The notes under the pieces: generated by a model | What the model saw: only the letters and a program-made list of their open reading frames with translations | Database searches by the model: none | What the model was told of the DNA's origin: nothing | Made by a program: the position numbers and the translations under genes | Source: an uncultured Hyphomonas sp. | GTDB taxonomy: Bacteria > Pseudomonadota > Alphaproteobacteria > Caulobacterales > Hyphomonadaceae | DNA: 64,000 nucleotides | Direction: 5' to 3' | Assembly: GCF_963677035.1 (NCBI RefSeq) | Contig: NZ_OY781472.1 | Location: 1,674,001-1,738,000 of the forward strand | In this document: piece after piece, positions 24,606 through 32,898 of the stretch | Layout of the letters: the number at the start of each line of letters is the position of its first letter | Numbering within the stretch: position 1 is the stretch's first letter

Positions 24606-27600
24606 ATGAAAGAAGAAATTCCTCTTGAGCCGCGCGAGATTCAGCTTCGGGCCTATATTGAGGGCGAAGCATCCACATCAGTTGTTGGCCTGGAAAAGCC
24701 TCAGCCGTCCAATCGCGTTTTGATATTTGACACAGAAACGACGGCGGACGCTGCACAACAGCTAAGATTTGGCGCGTTTCAAATTCGAGATGAAGAGGAA
24801 CTGTTCCGTCAGGGTCTGTTCTATGACCCTGCAGGGCTAACTGCAGATGAAATCGGAACATTGGAGGCATACACCTTCGGGACCGATTTGGAGTTCATGC
24901 CGGTTGAGGAATTCGTTGAAGAGATCTTCTTCCAAGAATGCGCCGATATGGATGGTGTTTGTGTCGGCTTCAATCTTCCCTTCGATCTGTCGCGCCTTGC
25001 AATCGATCATGGGACCGCAAAGCGCGGGAAGAGCGGAGTGTTCCATCACGGCTTTTCATTGAAGCTTAGCCCGAGCGAATATCGCTCACGAGTCCGGGTG
25101 AAGCATCTTTCGCATCGCGCCGCCTTCATCCAATTTGCAGATCATAAGCGCCCGCAAAAGAAGAACGATAAGCGGAAGGCTAAATATGAGCGGCCTAGAG
25201 GCTTCTTCGTGGATGTCAAAACTCTGGCGGGGGCGCTCCTTGCAGAATCTCACTCGCTTGAGAGTTTGTCGAACGCACTCAAAACAGCAACAAAAAAATC
25301 AGCGAGCGAAGACCATGGTGCAGAGCTAAAGCCTGACTATATCAAATACGCCCTAGATGATGCGCAATGCACATGGGAATGCTACGCCGACCTCATCAAA
25401 CGGCTTCACGCACATAATTTACCAAATACACATGCGCGTGAGCTTTTCAGCGAAGCCTCACTTGGGAAGGCATATCTGAGAGCATTGGGTGTGAAGCCTT
25501 GGCTATCCGTCCAACCAGATTTTCCGAAGACGCGAATAGGGGAGATCCTGAGCACCTATTATGGCGGCCGTTCGGAAGTGAACATTCGTCGGAAAATCAG
25601 CGAGACCGCATATTGCGATTTCCTGTCTATGTATCCGACCGTGAATACGCTCATGGGGTTATGGCGTTTCGTCATTGCGGATGGCGTTTCTGAAGAGGAT
25701 GCCACCGAAGACGTTCGGAATATCCTGGAGACCTGGACGCCCGAAGACCTCCTGCAGCCTTCGAATTGGAAGCGATTGCATTGCGTTGTGCAGATTGAGC
25801 CGAATGATGATGTGCTACCAGTTCGGGCGGTTTATGGTGATGCGCTCCCCAGGAACGAATCTAACAAGATCGCCAATATCGGATTGAACCGTCTGACATG
25901 CGAAGCGCCGCTTTGGTTCACGCTCGCAGATTGTCTCGCGTCGAAGTTCCTTTCCGGCAGGATTCCCAACCTCCAACAAGCCATTCGGTTCAAGCCATTG
26001 GGAGTTCAGGAGGGCCTCAATCCTATCGCGGTAAGCGGAAACGGCGATTATCTAGTCGACCCAGCTAACGATGACTTCTTTAAACGGATCATCCAATTGC
26101 GTCGCAGCGTTGTTCAGCGGCGCGACGCAAGCGACGGCGCGGAAAAGGAAAAATACGATTCCGAGCAGAAGGCGCTCAAGATCCTCGCCAACTCAACAAG
26201 CTATGGAATCTTTGTTGAGACTCTTGTTGAAGACCATGACACTCAGAAGAGCATCACGCGATATGGCTATGATGGCATTCCGACAAAGATAAGATCCAAA
26301 GTGGACGAAAAGCCGGGAAGATATTTCCACCCGCTATTGGCGACGCTCATCACAGGTGCTGCGCGGTTGATGCTGGCATTGTCGGAACGAGTTGCTTTGG
26401 ATCAGGGGTTGGATTGGGTCTTCTGCGATACGGATGGGATCGCATTCGCGAAACCTGACGGTATAAGCCGGGGCGAATTCATCGAACGGGTTCGATCGGT
26501 TTGCAATTGGTTCAAGCCGCTCAACCCCTACGACGCCGAAGACTCAATTCTTCAAATGGAAGATGAGAACTTCGAGGTTGGAGACAGGGAAGGGGATTGG
26601 GCGAAAGCACCACCTCTCTATTGTTATGCGGTTTCAGCGAAACGGTACGCTCTCTTCAACATCGACGGAGGCCAAGTCGAAATCCGTAAAGCTTCAGCGC
26701 ATGGTTTGGGGCATTTACTACCGCCGTATTCAGATCCCGATAAAGGCAGGAAGCAGACCGCTAAAGTTGCTTATTGGCATAAGGAACATTGGACGGCGAT
26801 TTGCGAAGCAGCGCTTGAGGGGAGGGATCACAATGGAGCGTTCATCGCCGATGCCAGGTTGGAGAAGCCGGCCGCTAGTCGTTACGCAGCGAATACGCCC
26901 GACCTTCTGAAATGGTTCTCAGATTTCAATGAGGGTTTGGAGCGCGCACAACAGGTCAAGCCATTCAATTTCCTACTGACGTTCCAGGCGAAGAATCTAG
27001 ATCGTCTAGCTGCTAGCGATCTTGAGGCAGCATCTTGGGTGGCGAAGCACAGACCGAAACCTAGACCTGCTGGCCCGTATGAAAAGGATCCGGAAAAGTC
27101 GGCTGTGATGGCGTTTGATAGGGCGACACATGAGCCAGTGCCGTCCAGGTGGTTGAAGACCTACACCGAAGTGCTCCAGGATTATCATCTACATGCCGAA
27201 GCCAAATTTCATGGAGGTTTCGACAATGCGAGGGGACGACTTCAACGCAGGCATGTCGACGCGTTCGCGATCCGGCACATCGGCAAAGAAGCGCATAATT
27301 GGGAAGAGGACTATTTTGTCGGAACCGACGCCGACAGTGCTATTGTGCACGGCGATGCGCTTATCAATCGAACTTGGGCCATTGAAACCATTCGGGCAGC
27401 CAAGGAACGGTTTGGCGTTCGGAATCTTTGCAACGCAGCGCGAGTTGGCGACAATTTACTGAAGGCGACTTGCGATAGCGCGAATGTCGCCAAGCATGAA
27501 CCCATCGTGAGATTGGTGCGGGCTGCACATGTATTGGGTGTTGAGGATACGGATGCGGCTGGAAGGACGCTCCGAGTAGTGGGGGCGCTAAACGAAGCGA

Positions 27601-27728
27601 TCGCCGAACATGGAGTTGGCGTTGTCGCTAAGCAACTTGGATTTGACCTCTCCAATTTAAGGAAAGTCGCAGATGGCAAACGCAAGGCTAGTTCCTATCT
27701 CATTGAACTGATTGAGAAAAACATTTAG
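24606..27728 (+). CDS. polB: Family B DNA polymerase of the casposon
   Basis: 1040 residues. 3'-5' exonuclease: ExoI DTETT (D42, E44), ExoII GFNLPFD (N123, D127), ExoIII YALDDA (about 248-253). Polymerase: motif A DFLSMYPT (D338), motif B ILANSTSYG (N529), motif C FCDTDG (D608, D610). All metal ligands are intact, so both activities are plausible. The last 150 residues extend beyond the catalytic core. They end in an HTH-like segment (NEAIAEHGVGVVAKQLG then FDLSNLRKVADGKR), perhaps for binding element DNA. It would fill gaps or copy the element during transposition. It is the last gene of the HTH-HNH-polB operon. Whether it is RNA- or protein-primed cannot be judged. Confidence 0.92.
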   Translation: MKEEIPLEPREIQLRAYIEGEASTSVVGLEKPQPSNRVLIFDTETTADAAQQLRFGAFQIRDEEELFRQGLFYDPAGLTADEIGTLEAYTFGTDLEFMPVEEFVEEIFFQECADMDGVCVGFNLPFDLSRLAIDHGTAKRGKSGVFHHGFSLKLSPSEYRSRVRVKHLSHRAAFIQFADHKRPQKKNDKRKAKYERPRGFFVDVKTLAGALLAESHSLESLSNALKTATKKSASEDHGAELKPDYIKYALDDAQCTWECYADLIKRLHAHNLPNTHARELFSEASLGKAYLRALGVKPWLSVQPDFPKTRIGEILSTYYGGRSEVNIRRKISETAYCDFLSMYPTVNTLMGLWRFVIADGVSEEDATEDVRNILETWTPEDLLQPSNWKRLHCVVQIEPNDDVLPVRAVYGDALPRNESNKIANIGLNRLTCEAPLWFTLADCLASKFLSGRIPNLQQAIRFKPLGVQEGLNPIAVSGNGDYLVDPANDDFFKRIIQLRRSVVQRRDASDGAEKEKYDSEQKALKILANSTSYGIFVETLVEDHDTQKSITRYGYDGIPTKIRSKVDEKPGRYFHPLLATLITGAARLMLALSERVALDQGLDWVFCDTDGIAFAKPDGISRGEFIERVRSVCNWFKPLNPYDAEDSILQMEDENFEVGDREGDWAKAPPLYCYAVSAKRYALFNIDGGQVEIRKASAHGLGHLLPPYSDPDKGRKQTAKVAYWHKEHWTAICEAALEGRDHNGAFIADARLEKPAASRYAANTPDLLKWFSDFNEGLERAQQVKPFNFLLTFQAKNLDRLAASDLEAASWVAKHRPKPRPAGPYEKDPEKSAVMAFDRATHEPVPSRWLKTYTEVLQDYHLHAEAKFHGGFDNARGRLQRRHVDAFAIRHIGKEAHNWEEDYFVGTDADSAIVHGDALINRTWAIETIRAAKERFGVRNLCNAARVGDNLLKATCDSANVAKHEPIVRLVRAAHVLGVEDTDAAGRTLRVVGALNEAIAEHGVGVVAKQLGFDLSNLRKVADGKRKASSYLIELIEKNI

Positions 27729-27800
27729 CTCAAAAGTAGTGTCGGGAACTTCTTGTGATTGTTGTTTGCTGGACGATGGGTATAGAGGCACGTTGAGATA

Positions 27801-28979
27801 ATGAGCATTAGCCAAGTGACGAGTCGCTCTGCTGTTTTAGATGCAATCGCAGAATTTCGAGCTGGTGGCGACGCATTCTTAGAACGATACGACCGCGGCC
27901 AGGCTCTCGAGTATTTTCTGAAATTTGAAGGTGAGTTACTTCCCTCCAAAGCCATTCTAGCCGGCGCTTTTCAGCACCAGCATGGCGAAAGCATCGGGAA
28001 CTTTGTTGGCGGTAAGAGGGTTGCTGAGCAGCTTCAGAAGCTAGGCTTTGAAGTTGTGAGAATTCACAACGGCGAAGAACTGCCCATTGAAACTGAAGTT
28101 GGTGATCCTGCGCTTACGGCTCTGCCATTTGTTGTCGGCGAGGAATACAATCGACGCGCTGATATTCACGGTGTTTACGGTGGGCAACGGCAAGGTGGAA
28201 TTTCAACACCCGCTCAGTTTCCCTATGTCTTCATCTTTACCGGAGATTCTGGTGAACAATACGGCTACAAAGATGGCTGGCTGGATGATGGAAAAACATA
28301 TCTCTACACGGGTGAAGGCCAAAGAGGGGATATGGTCTTCAAGGGTGGAAATGCTGCCATCCGAGATCATGCAGCGAGAGGCAAGTCTCTGCTGCTCTTC
28401 CAGGCGTTAGGGAAAAGCAGGCCTGTTCGATTTTTGGGATACTTCAATTGTGCCTCCTGGGAGTTCGGCCAAGGCGTGGATACAGACGGTGCACTTCGTC
28501 AAACGATTCAGTTTCAATTGGTTCGTGACGATACGGCCACAAATGATGACGAAGAATTTGAGGATGAAAAGGCTGAAAAAGGTGCCTCACTCGAAGATCT
28601 ACGAAAGGCCGCCTACAAAGCGTTGCCGGCACCTAGAAATGCCACTCCCAAGGCCGCGGCGGGCCTTTACCGCAAACGCAGTGCAGCCGTGAAGGCATAT
28701 GTTCTCGCCCGTGCTGCTGGAGTTTGTGAACTGACTGGCGAACCGGCTCCTTTCAAAACGAAAGATGGCAAACCTTATCTAGAAATTCACCACACACTTA
28801 GGTTGTCAGATGGCGGACCAGACCATCCGCGTTGGGTGGCAGCGATTTCCCCGAATGCGCACAGGGAAATACACTTTGGTGCGGGCGGCCAGGTCCTGAA
28901 TGAGAAACTGAAATCGTTGATTGCTGAAATAGAGGGAGCCGACTTCGATCTAGGGACCGCTGAAGACAACGGCCACTAG
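27801..28979 (+). CDS. ScoMcrA-like SRA-HNH endonuclease (type IV restriction-like)
   Basis: 392 residues. An N-terminal domain (LEYFLKFEGELLPSKAILAGAF) is followed by a ScoMcrA-type SRA-like domain (about 105-215: YNRRADIHGVYGGQRQGGIST, YGYKDGWLDDGKTYLYTGEGQRGDM, GGNAAIRDHAARGKSLLLFQ). The C-terminal HNH nuclease has CELTGEPAPF, LEIHHTLRLSDGGPDHP and ISPNAHREIHFG (His near 329-330, Asn/His near 352-354). Enzymes of this build cut DNA bearing methylcytosine or phosphorothioate marks, so this is probably a modification-dependent defence nuclease carried as cargo. The last 30 bases overlap the convergent MORN-like gene. Confidence 0.88.
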   Translation: MSISQVTSRSAVLDAIAEFRAGGDAFLERYDRGQALEYFLKFEGELLPSKAILAGAFQHQHGESIGNFVGGKRVAEQLQKLGFEVVRIHNGEELPIETEVGDPALTALPFVVGEEYNRRADIHGVYGGQRQGGISTPAQFPYVFIFTGDSGEQYGYKDGWLDDGKTYLYTGEGQRGDMVFKGGNAAIRDHAARGKSLLLFQALGKSRPVRFLGYFNCASWEFGQGVDTDGALRQTIQFQLVRDDTATNDDEEFEDEKAEKGASLEDLRKAAYKALPAPRNATPKAAAGLYRKRSAAVKAYVLARAAGVCELTGEPAPFKTKDGKPYLEIHHTLRLSDGGPDHPRWVAAISPNAHREIHFGAGGQVLNEKLKSLIAEIEGADFDLGTAEDNGH

Positions 28980-29675
28980 ATTTCCGTCTTGATCTTGCAC
29001 AATCCCATTTTCAGGTTGAAGCCGACCATTCAGGTCTTTGAGTATTCCCGTGAAACGGCGTGATCCATCATATTTTTTGTAGACGCCATACCCGCCGCCG
29101 ACTCCGTAATAGGTGCCCGTAAAGGTATCTCCGCCCGCATACACCGCAATGCCATCACCGGGTAACACGTTGATGGTGCCTGGATGGCGCAGTTCGCCTA
29201 TGAAGGATTTGATGCGATTGTGCTTGCCACCTGCTACTTTCACAGACCCCCAGACCGAGTTTGTTGGATAAGTGATGAAGTAGAACAGACCTGTAGCAAC
29301 TGCACCGCTTGGGTACTCAATGGCACCAGCCATGTACTGTCCCGTCGCATTCTCAACAGGTGTGCCGTCAAATACAATCTCTTCAGAGATGACCTCACGG
29401 CGTGTTGAATAGTCCGCTACATTCTCAAACTTTCGATAGTCCACTTCAGCTTGTTTCGCCGCTTGCTTCGCGATGGCATACGCCTTCCGCGCTGCGGCGA
29501 GTCTGTCATTGAGCCGAGCATCAGGCAGAGCAGTCTTCGGTTCTTCGGGCCAGTTGAACTCGGTGTAACTCGTCCAGGTCTCTGCCGGCGCTTGATTTGG
29601 TGTTCCCGCAATTGCAATCGGTGCAACGGCAATTATCGCCGTCAATCCGATCAAGCTCAAACTTCTTTGAAGCAT
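28950..29675 (-). CDS. Secreted MORN-like repeat protein (cargo)
   Basis: 241 residues from the ATG at 29675, which has GGGAG six bases upstream; the ATG at 29681 touches that site and is less likely. There is a signal peptide (MLQRSLSLIGLTAIIAVAPIAIAG), a helical segment (NDRLAAARKAYAIAKQAAKQAEVDYRKFEN) and a C-terminal part with MORN-like glycine/aromatic repeats (GQYMAGAIEYPSGAVATGLFYF, GDTFTGTYYGVGGGYGVYKKYDG, RRFTGILKDLNGRLQPENG). Probably periplasmic; function unknown. It is divergent from the XRE gene. Confidence 0.65.
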   Translation of the reverse strand: MLQRSLSLIGLTAIIAVAPIAIAGTPNQAPAETWTSYTEFNWPEEPKTALPDARLNDRLAAARKAYAIAKQAAKQAEVDYRKFENVADYSTRREVISEEIVFDGTPVENATGQYMAGAIEYPSGAVATGLFYFITYPTNSVWGSVKVAGGKHNRIKSFIGELRHPGTINVLPGDGIAVYAGGDTFTGTYYGVGGGYGVYKKYDGSRRFTGILKDLNGRLQPENGIVQDQDGNLVAVVFSGP

Positions 29676-29759
29676 AACCATCTCCCAAGATGAAGAATAT
29701 CAATAAGATAGGGAATATATACCCTAGTGATATTGCGTTTGGCTTAACTAATTGGCCGA

Positions 29760-29978
29760 ATGTTTTGGGAATCGGTCGTTGGCCGTAACATTCGTGTTAT
29801 TCGCAAAGAGCGAGGGACTAGCCAGGAGCAACTTGCTCACACAGCTGGCATAGACCTTCGCTATTTGGGTGGAATAGAGCGAGGCGAATTCAATCCTACA
29901 GTCGCTGTACTAGGCCAGATCGCAGAAGCGCTAGATGTGAATCCTAGCGTTTTCTTTAATTACGCTGCCGATGAGTAA
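29760..29978 (+). CDS. Small XRE (Cro/CI-type) regulator
   Basis: 72 residues, essentially one HTH_3 domain: VGRNIRVIRKERGTSQEQLAHTAGIDLRYLGGIERGEFNPTVAVLGQIAEALDV. The ribosome-binding site is weak. It sits divergently from the MORN-like gene and ahead of the ABC pair, so it may repress one or both. Small regulators of this type also accompany restriction genes, so control of the ScoMcrA-like nuclease is another possibility. Confidence 0.8.
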   Translation: MFWESVVGRNIRVIRKERGTSQEQLAHTAGIDLRYLGGIERGEFNPTVAVLGQIAEALDVNPSVFFNYAADE

Positions 29979-30256
29979 ATGCCACCGAATCCGCCTTATT
30001 CGCTCAAACCTGATCACTAGAATTGCCGTTGCACCTTCTTCTCAAAATTGAGTGGAAATTGCTCTTGGTTGACGCAGTTGCGTACGTCTTAGGCATCGCA
30101 GCCATATCAACCGGAGGCGGCATTTGAGAAAGAGGCTATGGATGTTTGATATGGTCAGCGTGGGTTCAGGATTGGTCTTTTCTGGTCAAAAGAGCTTTTT
30201 TTATTGAACTGCATGTGGTGTCTCATCCAGATTGAAATTTGAGGTTGGGATGGGTC
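29979..30256. other. Gap between XRE gene and ABC gene
   Basis: No gene seen. At 30176-30201 a six-pair A/T stem (TCTTTT with AAAAGA) is followed by GC and seven T, a weak terminator-like structure that may end the XRE transcript. Confidence 0.35.
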
Positions 30257-31726
30257 ATGCGGATTGATAGATTTGAGTCCTTCAAAGCAGTTCAGCAAGC
30301 CACGGAGGAAGTTCTCGCGTACACTGAAAAATGGCTTTCTGGGGAGAACAAGTCATTCCTTACAGATAAAGACCTACTTGAACGACTAAAAAGGCTGAAT
30401 TTGGCTTTGAAGTCGGAAGTATCTGAAGAGCAACTACTGCTCGATATTCGTGAGCTCGCGATGGGTTCAAGACTGGCCAGTTTGGGTACTCAAGTTCAAA
30501 AAATCATCCAATATTATAACGATCACTTAGCACCTGAAGTCAGTATACTTGAGGGTTCAGCTTCTGAAGAGTTGCTTAAAACTACGCGCTCAATGATTTC
30601 TGACCTTGTCGAAAGTTGGGTGGAGTTGCTCTCCCAACGGAGAGCCCTTTCTTTGGAGGAGATAGCGAAACTTCCTGGGCTTGCTCTTGAGGACATTTCT
30701 GAGCCGCAGGCAAGGTACTTCCTAGAGGAACTAAGACGCACCCGCGAGGCTGAAAATGAGCCGGGTGACTCGATAAAGCAGCCCATCTTGAGGTGCGTTG
30801 ATATGCAATTCCAGCGCGGCGCTGCCTTTAAGCTCGGTCCTGTAAACTTAGAAATTCATCGAGGCGATGTGGTAGCCTGTGTAGGGCCTAACGGAAGCGG
30901 CAAGACTACGTTGTTGCGCCTACTTGCGGGAAGCTTGCGCCCCACTTTTGGTAGTGTTGATATTCCGTCGATTCAGTCGACAACGCCATCGAAAACAAGG
31001 AGGTATCAGGCGCATTGGCCAAGGCGGCGAAAGGTCGTCGCCTACACGAGTCAGTCGCCTAAGACGCTCGCAGGTCGTATTGATAAATCGATATCTTTTG
31101 CTTTGGCGCAGGCGGGTGTCGTTGGTGAAGCCAATGATGTGATGACACAAATTCACATTGATCGATTTCGTCTTGTGGGGAAAAGTTCTAAAAAATGGAA
31201 CACGCTATCTCAAGGCGAGAAGACCCTCGCTAGGTTGGCGTACTCCTTCGCAAAGCAGCCTGATATCCTCATACTGGATGAGCCCCTCGCGCCTCTTGAC
31301 TATCTTGGCGTAATTCAAGTGACAAATGATCTTCGAAGAATTGCATCGGGAGAATTCTGGCTGCCACCAGCTATTATAATCAGTACACATCATCTATCTG
31401 AATTGGGTTGGTGGGCGGACAAAGTGCTCTTTTTGCAACAAGGGGCGCCACGCATCCTTGATGCGACAAGGGGAAGCGATTTTGTGTTTGAGATAGTGCT
31501 CGCAGCCAAATCGGACCCCAGTTTAATGGTTGAGGATCTTAAGCGGGCAGGGTTTTTGGTGCACAGATTGTTTGAGCGGTTGATCGTTAAGGGCGCATCT
31601 AAGTCCGAACTATGGGAGCAAATAAGACGTCATAATAGCGACGTTTTTGAGGTTCTCTCCGTGCAGAATATTACAAAATCAGCGAAGAGATTGTTCCTTG
31701 AAGAGATTTATAAGGATCTGGGGTAG
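30257..31726 (+). CDS. ABC-type ATPase with long N-terminal extension (cargo)
   Basis: 489 residues from the ATG at 30257. About 180 N-terminal residues are mostly helical with no known domain (ESFKAVQQATEEVLAYTEKW and on). A complete ABC domain follows: Walker A GPNGSGKTT (about 210-218), signature LSQGE, Walker B ILILDEPLAPLD and switch His in STHHLSELG. About 100 further C-terminal residues follow. The stop is immediately followed by the start of a membrane protein gene. This looks like a one-ATPase, one-permease system, but neither substrate nor family is recognised. The N-terminal helical extension is unusual for an exporter ATPase. Confidence 0.78.
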   Translation: MRIDRFESFKAVQQATEEVLAYTEKWLSGENKSFLTDKDLLERLKRLNLALKSEVSEEQLLLDIRELAMGSRLASLGTQVQKIIQYYNDHLAPEVSILEGSASEELLKTTRSMISDLVESWVELLSQRRALSLEEIAKLPGLALEDISEPQARYFLEELRRTREAENEPGDSIKQPILRCVDMQFQRGAAFKLGPVNLEIHRGDVVACVGPNGSGKTTLLRLLAGSLRPTFGSVDIPSIQSTTPSKTRRYQAHWPRRRKVVAYTSQSPKTLAGRIDKSISFALAQAGVVGEANDVMTQIHIDRFRLVGKSSKKWNTLSQGEKTLARLAYSFAKQPDILILDEPLAPLDYLGVIQVTNDLRRIASGEFWLPPAIIISTHHLSELGWWADKVLFLQQGAPRILDATRGSDFVFEIVLAAKSDPSLMVEDLKRAGFLVHRLFERLIVKGASKSELWEQIRRHNSDVFEVLSVQNITKSAKRLFLEEIYKDLG

Positions 31727-32764
31727 ATGTTGAAAGATGCGGCGATACGTTTGGTTCTTGAAATTAGAAATTTTGGCGCCGGGCTCGATCACCATATGAT
31801 GAGCAATCACTTCGGCATTTGGTCTCATAAGCTTCATTTGTTTGTATTTTTCGCCGCATACTGCACTGTATTTGGCGTAATTATGATACTTGTTTTGCCA
31901 CCGACAGGTGCGCTAACAGCTGTAGGCGTCATTAGTATTTGGGCGTGGTTGGTTTGGTTCACGGCGGCTTATCGATCTGATGGCCATCTGTATGATGGGA
32001 ATGGTTTGTACCCTCTCATATGGTCTGCCATCCTATTTTGTCAGCCAACGATAACAATATACGGCCTAGTTGGAATGCCGTTTGGTCCCCAATTCTTGTT
32101 GATAGTTGTTTTTGCGGGACTTGTTCTGCCATTTCTGTACGCGATGTACACGTTTGGGGCGGTGCATTCGGTCGGAATGGCATCTGTCGCGTCAATAATT
32201 TCGGCAACGGTACTGATCTTTCTGGTGTCACCAGCATTCATGTGGTTGGTCCACTCGTTTGTAAGCGGACAAAGCAACGCGGATTCGGTTGCAATGTTGT
32301 CACCGCGAAGCAGTGAAGAGATTGCAGGTAATTTTACCATTGAGACGACGCCTGACCCAAAAGATTCCTCGTGGATGGGGTGGGTCTTCTTCGGGGGGGG
32401 GTTGGTGATTACATTTTATCTCAATTTGTTGGTCTCCGCGATAAAGGGGGTAGAGAAGATAATTCAATTACAGGTTCCGGAGCGGGTCGTTGATAAGCAC
32501 GAGTGGCTCACGGAAATGGGCGAGAAAAGCATCTCTATCATAATCGTGATAGTTGCTTCAGAGTTCATAGTTCGGTTTTTATGGAATGCCAGTGTAAGGT
32601 TGCTAGGCGGTGAGTATGGGGTGGCCATGGGGAGTGGCGCATGGCACGGAACCTCGCCTACGGTAATTTCAGCGATCCTTTGTTGCCTGTTTGTCGTTAT
32701 GTGGACTTATGAAGTGCAACCTGTGATCAATGACTATAGAGCGCAGGCTTGCTACTCGGATTAG
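31727..32764 (+). CDS. Polytopic membrane protein paired with the ABC ATPase
   Basis: 345 residues with about seven or eight hydrophobic segments (for example LHLFVFFAAYCTVFGVIMIL, FLLIVVFAGLVLPFLYAMY, SIISATVLIFLVSPAFMWLV). A loop between them is soluble and acidic (SSEEIAGNFTIETTPDPKDSS). It begins at the base after the stop of the ATPase gene, so it is its likely permease partner. No family is recognised. It ends only about 70 bases before the right terminal inverted repeat and is the last gene of the element. Confidence 0.65.
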   Translation: MLKDAAIRLVLEIRNFGAGLDHHMMSNHFGIWSHKLHLFVFFAAYCTVFGVIMILVLPPTGALTAVGVISIWAWLVWFTAAYRSDGHLYDGNGLYPLIWSAILFCQPTITIYGLVGMPFGPQFLLIVVFAGLVLPFLYAMYTFGAVHSVGMASVASIISATVLIFLVSPAFMWLVHSFVSGQSNADSVAMLSPRSSEEIAGNFTIETTPDPKDSSWMGWVFFGGGLVITFYLNLLVSAIKGVEKIIQLQVPERVVDKHEWLTEMGEKSISIIIVIVASEFIVRFLWNASVRLLGGEYGVAMGSGAWHGTSPTVISAILCCLFVVMWTYEVQPVINDYRAQACYSD

Positions 32765-32831
32765 AGGGATGGAGGCTGCCGAATAGAGCAGTGGACTGAT
32801 GCATGCGCAGTATGCTTACCGTCTTGGTGGT

Positions 32832-32869
32832 AGGTCAGTGTTGTCGTTATGTCCGTGGATTGCCTTATC
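32832..32869 (-). repeat. Right terminal inverted repeat of the casposon
   Basis: Its reverse complement begins GATAAGGCAAT and contains ATAACGACAA and CTGACC. It aligns without gaps to the left repeat at 24 of 38 positions and abuts the right direct repeat. Confidence 0.72.
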
Positions 32870-32888
32870 CCATTTTCCCGCTGGAAGG
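32870..32888 (+). repeat. Right direct repeat (target site duplication), carries the comM ribosome-binding site
   Basis: Identical to 18692-18710. The GGAAGGGA at 32883-32890 is the Shine-Dalgarno of comM (ATG at 32899), so the insertion duplicated the site and left comM translatable. Confidence 0.88.
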
Positions 32889-32898
32889 GAAACGGGCG

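Larger units (their letters stand above)
18711..32869. mobile_element. Casposon: Cas1-PolB self-synthesising transposon, 14.2 kb
   Basis: Bounded by imperfect terminal inverted repeats and flanked by a 19-bp direct repeat. Inside lie a lone Cas1 (integrase), a family B DNA polymerase, an HNH nuclease and several HTH proteins, the gene set that defines casposons. There is no cas2, effector cas gene, CRISPR array, tyrosine or serine recombinase, or DDE transposase. By eye the DNA is clearly AT-richer than both flanks. The core (MerR-like HTH-cas1 on minus; HTH-HNH-polB on plus) is divergent from 23.5 kb. Cargo lies on both sides: pentapeptide-type membrane protein at left; ScoMcrA-like nuclease, MORN-like protein, XRE regulator and ABC/membrane pair at right. 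From memory, bacterial casposons are rare and one was described in Henriciella; identity to that one cannot be checked here. Confidence 0.88.

Noticed and set aside
18692..32890. CRISPR array accompanying Cas1
   Set aside because: I looked for regularly spaced direct repeats on both sides of cas1 and across the island and found none; cas2 is also absent.
18692..32890. Island integrated by a tyrosine recombinase at a tRNA gene
   Set aside because: No integrase gene is inside, no tRNA lies at either end, and the boundaries show inverted repeats, which integrase islands lack.
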